Source: an uncultured Pelagibacteraceae bacterium (GTDB taxonomy: Bacteria; Pseudomonadota; Alphaproteobacteria; Pelagibacterales; Pelagibacteraceae). From it: DNA of 64,000 nt. The notes beneath the pieces are model-generated. The model did no database searches. It saw nothing but the letters and a program-made list of their open reading frames with translations, and was not told where the DNA came from. A program made the translations under genes and the position numbers. Positions within the stretch are counted from its first letter, which is position 1. Every line of letters begins with the position of its first letter. The DNA is taken from NCBI GenBank assembly GCA_902609855.1, contig CACLTL010000001.1:408257-472256 (forward strand). The letters run 5' to 3'. Positions 61,001 to 64,000 of this stretch are shown here, piece after piece.

Positions 61001-61381
61001 TTATTTGAGTTTACCCTCTTTTCTCATCTGTTCTCTGATTTTTGTTGCTGAAATCTGCTGTGTTTTTTCGTCTAAAACAATCTCTTCTATTTTATAACCA
61101 ACTCCTCTACCGTAACAAATATTAGTTATATTGGGAACTAAAGTGACTTGAATTCTATTTTTATAATCTTTAAGTGCCTCAAAAATATTTTTTTTAACAG
61201 TTTCAAAGTCAAACGGATTATCATCAACACCTTTTACATCTCTTACCATAATATTTACTTGCCCGGTTTTTTTTAAAATTTCTTCAAAAAGTTTTTGATG
61301 CCCTGCATGCCAAGGTTGCCAACGACCAAGCATTTGTGCAGTGGGATGTTTGTTATCCCACTTGTGATTATCATTTTTCAT
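61001..61381 (-). CDS. Nucleotidyltransferase (cytidylyltransferase/NMNAT-like)
   Basis: This 126-residue protein has GRWQPWHAGHQ with the HxGH motif and ISATKIREQMRK with the ISxTxxR motif, both hallmarks of the nucleotidylyltransferase superfamily. Such enzymes activate phosphocholine, glycerol-phosphate, NMN or pantetheine-phosphate. The length is short, close to single-domain cytidylyltransferases. The gene lies between the CADD gene (23 bp) and aprM (52 bp). Its substrate is unknown; AMP- or sulfate-related activation is a guess only. Confidence 0.72.
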   Translation of the reverse strand: MKNDNHKWDNKHPTAQMLGRWQPWHAGHQKLFEEILKKTGQVNIMVRDVKGVDDNPFDFETVKKNIFEALKDYKNRIQVTLVPNITNICYGRGVGYKIEEIVLDEKTQQISATKIREQMRKEGKLK

Positions 61382-61404
61382 TAAAATGTTGAGCTTAACT
61401 TATT

Positions 61405-62076
61405 CTAAGCAGCAATATTTCCAAGTTTATGCTTTGAAGTCATGCCACTTAAAAAATTCCAAAGATATCTAGCTGTTAGTAAAGATGCTCTTTCGGCTTT
61501 TTCTTGCTCTTCTTTTGATAAACTGTCTAATAATTTCTCACATTCCGCCCTATGTATTACATCAGCAGATTTGTGTGCTTCGAAAAATTCCAGCCCTTCC
61601 TTAGAACTTACACCATAGAATTTTTTTAATCCTTGAATTTTTGTTTCAGCAATTTCAGGAATTTGTCTTTCATAAGTGTACAAAGACGCAAGTCCTTCAG
61701 CATAAGATTTTCTTGCCTGAGAAAAAAAGTTATCAATCATATCTTTGGTAAACCAATCAAGTTTTACTTTTTCAATCTCTTTTTCATCTGCTCCAAGTGC
61801 TTTTGCAAAATTCTTCCATAACTTAGGATGGTCACCATCTTTATTTTCTTCATCTTGCAAATTTTCCAAAAGAATTCGTCTTTTCTCTATGTCTTCGCAA
61901 ATTGAATGTGTTGCACTTATATATCTCGGAAATGCTTTTACGTGCTGATAATATTGTTCAGCATAATCTTTGATAATTTCTTTATTTAACTTTCCTTCGT
62001 TCCAATAAATTTGATAAAATGGATGTTTAAGTAAATGATATCTATCTAATTTATCGCCCAACTCTTTTGAAAACAT
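61405..62076 (-). CDS. CADD-family diiron protein, probable p-aminobenzoate synthase
   Basis: This 223-residue protein belongs to the family of Chlamydia protein CADD, which makes p-aminobenzoate from one of its own tyrosines. The six metal ligands of CADD (E81, H88, E142, H174, D178, H181) align with E76, H83, E136, H168, D172 and H175 here, with the spacing kept. The sacrificed Tyr27 corresponds to Y21 (FYQIYW) and the essential Lys152 to K146. ISATHSICEDIEKRRILLEN and DEENKDGDHPKLW carry the typical sequence. A role in folate synthesis is thus likely, replacing pabABC. The AAAGGAG Shine-Dalgarno precedes ATG by about 6 nt. Confidence 0.9.
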   Translation of the reverse strand: MFSKELGDKLDRYHLLKHPFYQIYWNEGKLNKEIIKDYAEQYYQHVKAFPRYISATHSICEDIEKRRILLENLQDEENKDGDHPKLWKNFAKALGADEKEIEKVKLDWFTKDMIDNFFSQARKSYAEGLASLYTYERQIPEIAETKIQGLKKFYGVSSKEGLEFFEAHKSADVIHRAECEKLLDSLSKEEQEKAERASLLTARYLWNFLSGMTSKHKLGNIAA

Positions 62077-62136
62077 TATTGCTCCTTTTGTTATTTTGAA
62101 GACTAATAACTAATTATAGAGTATTTGAATAAAAAA

Positions 62137-62237
62137 TTATCCACACTTTTTAGTTGAGTAATTTAAATGTTCACGTTTTGATTCACTTTTGATTCACTTA
62201 GGGACTCAAAATACAACTTTAGATAGTGTTATCCACA
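62137..62237 (+). promoter_or_regulatory. Cluster of DnaA-box-like sites
   Basis: TTATCCACA, the strong DnaA box, occurs at 62137-62145 and again at 62229-62237, both followed by C. Between them, TTTTGATTCAC is repeated exactly in tandem (62176-62186, 62187-62197); each copy contains TGATTCACT, a 7-of-9 match to the DnaA box in the same direction. The four sites start at 62137, 62179, 62190 and 62229. The first lies about 20 bp upstream of a TATAAT (62113-62118) for the CADD gene. This may be a replication origin element or a DnaA-regulated promoter. The last site is inside the MFS coding end. Confidence 0.55.
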
Positions 62238-63439
62238 CGTTGAATTTTTCTCTCATCAATTGGAAAGTGAACAATAGTTGCAAAGATTGATAGACCTATG
62301 GCCATGTACCAGGCATAATCATAACTTCCATAAGTATCAAAGAAATAACCACCAAGAAATGCTCCAGCAAAAGCACCAAATTGATGGCATAAAAAAACAA
62401 TGCCAAATAAGGTGCTTAAATATTTGGTGCCAAAAATTTGGGCAACTATTCCGTTTGTTGGAGGAACTGTAGAAAGCCATAAAAGTCCGAAAGTAATCCC
62501 AAAAATAATTGAATTTAATAAAGACGGCGGAGAAAAAATGAATATACAAATGCTTATAGCTCTTAATGTGTAAAGAATGCATAAGAGATTTTTTTTCTTA
62601 TATTTTGTCCCTAAATATCCCATACCTAAAGTACCAAAAATATTAAAAAATCCAATTAACGCTAAAATTATTGTAGCAGACCATCCACCCATACCTCTAT
62701 CTTGCATATAACCAGGGATATGAGTTCCAACTAATGTAATTTGAAAACCACAAACAAAAAAACCTAAAACTAATAAAACATAACCTTTATGGGAAAAAGC
62801 TTCTTTTATTGCGGATGTAAAAGTTTGATCTCTATCAGCTTGCGAGGAATTTAAAATATTTTTTGATGGTAATAAAAAAAGAGAGGTCAAAAGACCTAAG
62901 GCTATAAAATACATAAAATATTTAAGAGTTTGTTCCCACCCAACTATTCCAAGACTATATTTTGTAAATAATGGAGATAAAAAATAACCAATTGAAGCTG
63001 CAGCTGTCACAATACCAGTTGCAATAGTTCTACTCTCACTTGGAAAATGTTTTCCTACTTCAGAGACAGGGACGCCAATTGCTGTAGCTCCTAAAGCTAT
63101 ACCTACTAAAACGCCAAGACTTATCTGAAAAAAGATGCCAGTATTTGGTCCTGCATAAAGCATATAAACACCCAAACCAAATATTATAAAACCTATAAAC
63201 ACTGCTTTATTTCCACCAAGTTTATCAGCTATTAAACCAAATAATGGAGCAAATGCTCCCCAAAAGAGCATTTGAATACCTATTGCTAAACCAAATTCTG
63301 TTCTAGTTGCCCCAAGACCTTTTTCAAAATCTTCAAAAAATAAACCAAAAGTTTGTCTTAGGCCCATTGAAATTAAAATAATGCTGCAAGCTGAAACTAA
63401 AACTATAAGAGCAAGTCTGTTAGGAATAAAATTAAACAT
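62219..63439 (-). CDS. MFS transporter
   Basis: This 406-residue major facilitator has about twelve helices. Loop 2-3 motif is PLFGLIADKLGGNKAVF and its repeat GMGYLGTKYKKKN. GVLVGIALGATAIGVPVSEV is a helix 4-type motif. It is similar to oxalate/formate or monocarboxylate facilitators, and to some drug carriers; the substrate is unknown. Its last codons carry a DnaA box, so the gene end overlaps a possible regulatory site. It follows metC with a TAATG overlap. Confidence 0.87.
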   Translation of the reverse strand: MFNFIPNRLALIVLVSACSIILISMGLRQTFGLFFEDFEKGLGATRTEFGLAIGIQMLFWGAFAPLFGLIADKLGGNKAVFIGFIIFGLGVYMLYAGPNTGIFFQISLGVLVGIALGATAIGVPVSEVGKHFPSESRTIATGIVTAAASIGYFLSPLFTKYSLGIVGWEQTLKYFMYFIALGLLTSLFLLPSKNILNSSQADRDQTFTSAIKEAFSHKGYVLLVLGFFVCGFQITLVGTHIPGYMQDRGMGGWSATIILALIGFFNIFGTLGMGYLGTKYKKKNLLCILYTLRAISICIFIFSPPSLLNSIIFGITFGLLWLSTVPPTNGIVAQIFGTKYLSTLFGIVFLCHQFGAFAGAFLGGYFFDTYGSYDYAWYMAIGLSIFATIVHFPIDERKIQRVDNTI

Positions 63440-64000
63440 TATTTAATATACCTTAAGGATCTTTTTAAATCATTTATTAAATCCTTTGGATCCTCTAAAC
63501 CAATGTGCAATCTGACAATATGTTCATCTTTATTAAATCTAAAATACTTTCTGCCTTGAAGGTACTCATCTTTTTTATTTGAACGAAGCTCTTGTAAAAT
63601 TGCAAGACTTTCAAATCCTCCCCAACTATAACCTATTCCGAATAACTCTAAAGAATTAACAAATTTAATTATAGAAGATTTTTTTTTACTTTTTATAACT
63701 ATAGACAATAATCCAGTAGCACCTGAGTAATATTTTTTCCATAATTTATAATTTTTACTTGATGGTTTGTAAGGATATAAAATTTCTTTTATTTTTTTTT
63801 GTCTCTTTAAAAAGTTGATAACCTGTTTTGTATTTTCGAAATGTTGATTTAATCTTGTATCTAATGTTCTTAAACCTCTAATAATTAGATAAGCCTCATC
63901 TGCAGACATTCTATATCCAGAAAGCTTGTAAAAAAACATTACTTTTTTAAACACTTTTTTATTTACTGCTAGTGCACCGCCCATTGCATCTGAATGACCT
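63439..64000 (-). CDS. metC: Cystathionine beta-lyase, C-terminal fragment
   Basis: The reading frame continues past the right edge: codons for GHSDAM precede the first in-frame Met, so this is the C-terminal ~186 residues. GHSDAMGGA is the loop just after the PLP-binding region of trans-sulfuration enzymes. IIRGLRTLDTRLNQHFENT, YSWGGFESLAI and IVRLHIGLEDPKDLIND match MetC rather than MetB. The enzyme splits cystathionine to homocysteine, pyruvate and ammonia. It starts a minus-strand run with the MFS gene. Confidence 0.9.
   Translation of the reverse strand, partial: GHSDAMGGALAVNKKVFKKVMFFYKLSGYRMSADEAYLIIRGLRTLDTRLNQHFENTKQVINFLKRQKKIKEILYPYKPSSKNYKLWKKYYSGATGLLSIVIKSKKKSSIIKFVNSLELFGIGYSWGGFESLAILQELRSNKKDEYLQGRKYFRFNKDEHIVRLHIGLEDPKDLINDLKRSLRYIK

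Noticed and set aside
1..64000. CRISPR array, prophage, IS element, rRNA operon or riboswitch
   Set aside because: No spaced identical repeats, phage or transposase genes, or rRNA motifs were recognised; no leader is long enough for a standard riboswitch except near nrdA and hps, where no known fold was seen.

Overview
The window is about 64 kb of a very compact, AT-rich alphaproteobacterial chromosome, most probably from the SAR11 clade (Pelagibacterales). The case for SAR11 is inferred from style and content: Lys/Asn/Ile-rich proteins, genes that mostly abut or overlap, no gap above 186 bp, TauE-type sulfite exporters, an aprM-aprB-aprA cluster, and transporters for taurine and a C3 sulfonate. 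I see no prophage, insertion sequence, CRISPR array or rRNA. Both ends cut through a gene: a methyltransferase on the left and a cystathionine beta-lyase on the right.

Layout. 1-11.8 kb is core metabolism: ribonucleotide reductase nrdAB, a phosphohexomutase, a TauE-type permease, dusA, rpoZ, an MFS carrier, a beta-hydroxyacid dehydrogenase, a PPOX-type flavoprotein, a secreted hydrolase and a gamma-carbonic-anhydrase-like protein. 11.8-14.8 kb has a thioredoxin-fold protein and two glycosyltransferases. 14.8-20.3 kb is a minus-strand polyamine and methylthioadenosine (MTA) cluster, with apt divergent. It holds mtnP, a cis-CaaD-like tautomerase, mtnA, a class II aldolase, a fused AdoMet decarboxylase-spermidine synthase and a Nit-family amidase. 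20.3-29.1 kb is a surface-polysaccharide island: rfbBA and rfbC/D-like genes, glycosyltransferases, a PhyH oxygenase, two DUF4422-type proteins, an RfbH-like PLP enzyme and a tRNA-Met.

The remaining half is dominated by organosulfonate catabolism. 29.4-40.7 kb has ald and tpa (taurine deamination and alanine recycling), divergent from tauABC. A racemase, an Ldh2-family dehydrogenase and pta follow in one tight run. 40.7-47.9 kb is a minus-strand operon with a TRAP transporter (hpsKLM-like), hpsN, hpsP and several small proteins. 48.0-52.6 kb has a GMC oxidoreductase, a TerC protein, two SDRs (one possibly HpsO) and an M23 peptidase. 52.6-61 kb has xsc divergent from suyAB, a TauE exporter and aprMBA.

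Together these suggest three steps. Taurine is deaminated to sulfoacetaldehyde, which Xsc converts to acetyl phosphate and sulfite, and Pta makes acetyl-CoA. Dihydroxypropanesulfonate is oxidised to sulfolactate, which SuyAB cleaves to pyruvate and sulfite. The sulfite is exported (TauE) or oxidised through AprBA/AprM. 61-64 kb has a nucleotidyltransferase, a CADD-type p-aminobenzoate synthase, an MFS carrier and metC. A cluster of DnaA-box-like sites lies between the CADD gene and the MFS gene.

The strongest leads are: the polyamine/MTA operon with its fused SpeD-SpeE and fully conserved cis-CaaD active site; the DnaA-box cluster; the RfbH-like enzyme that has lost its iron-sulfur cysteines; perfect terminators placed just after each binding-protein gene; and the convergent genes whose stop codons are fused into TTAA or TAATTA palindromes.
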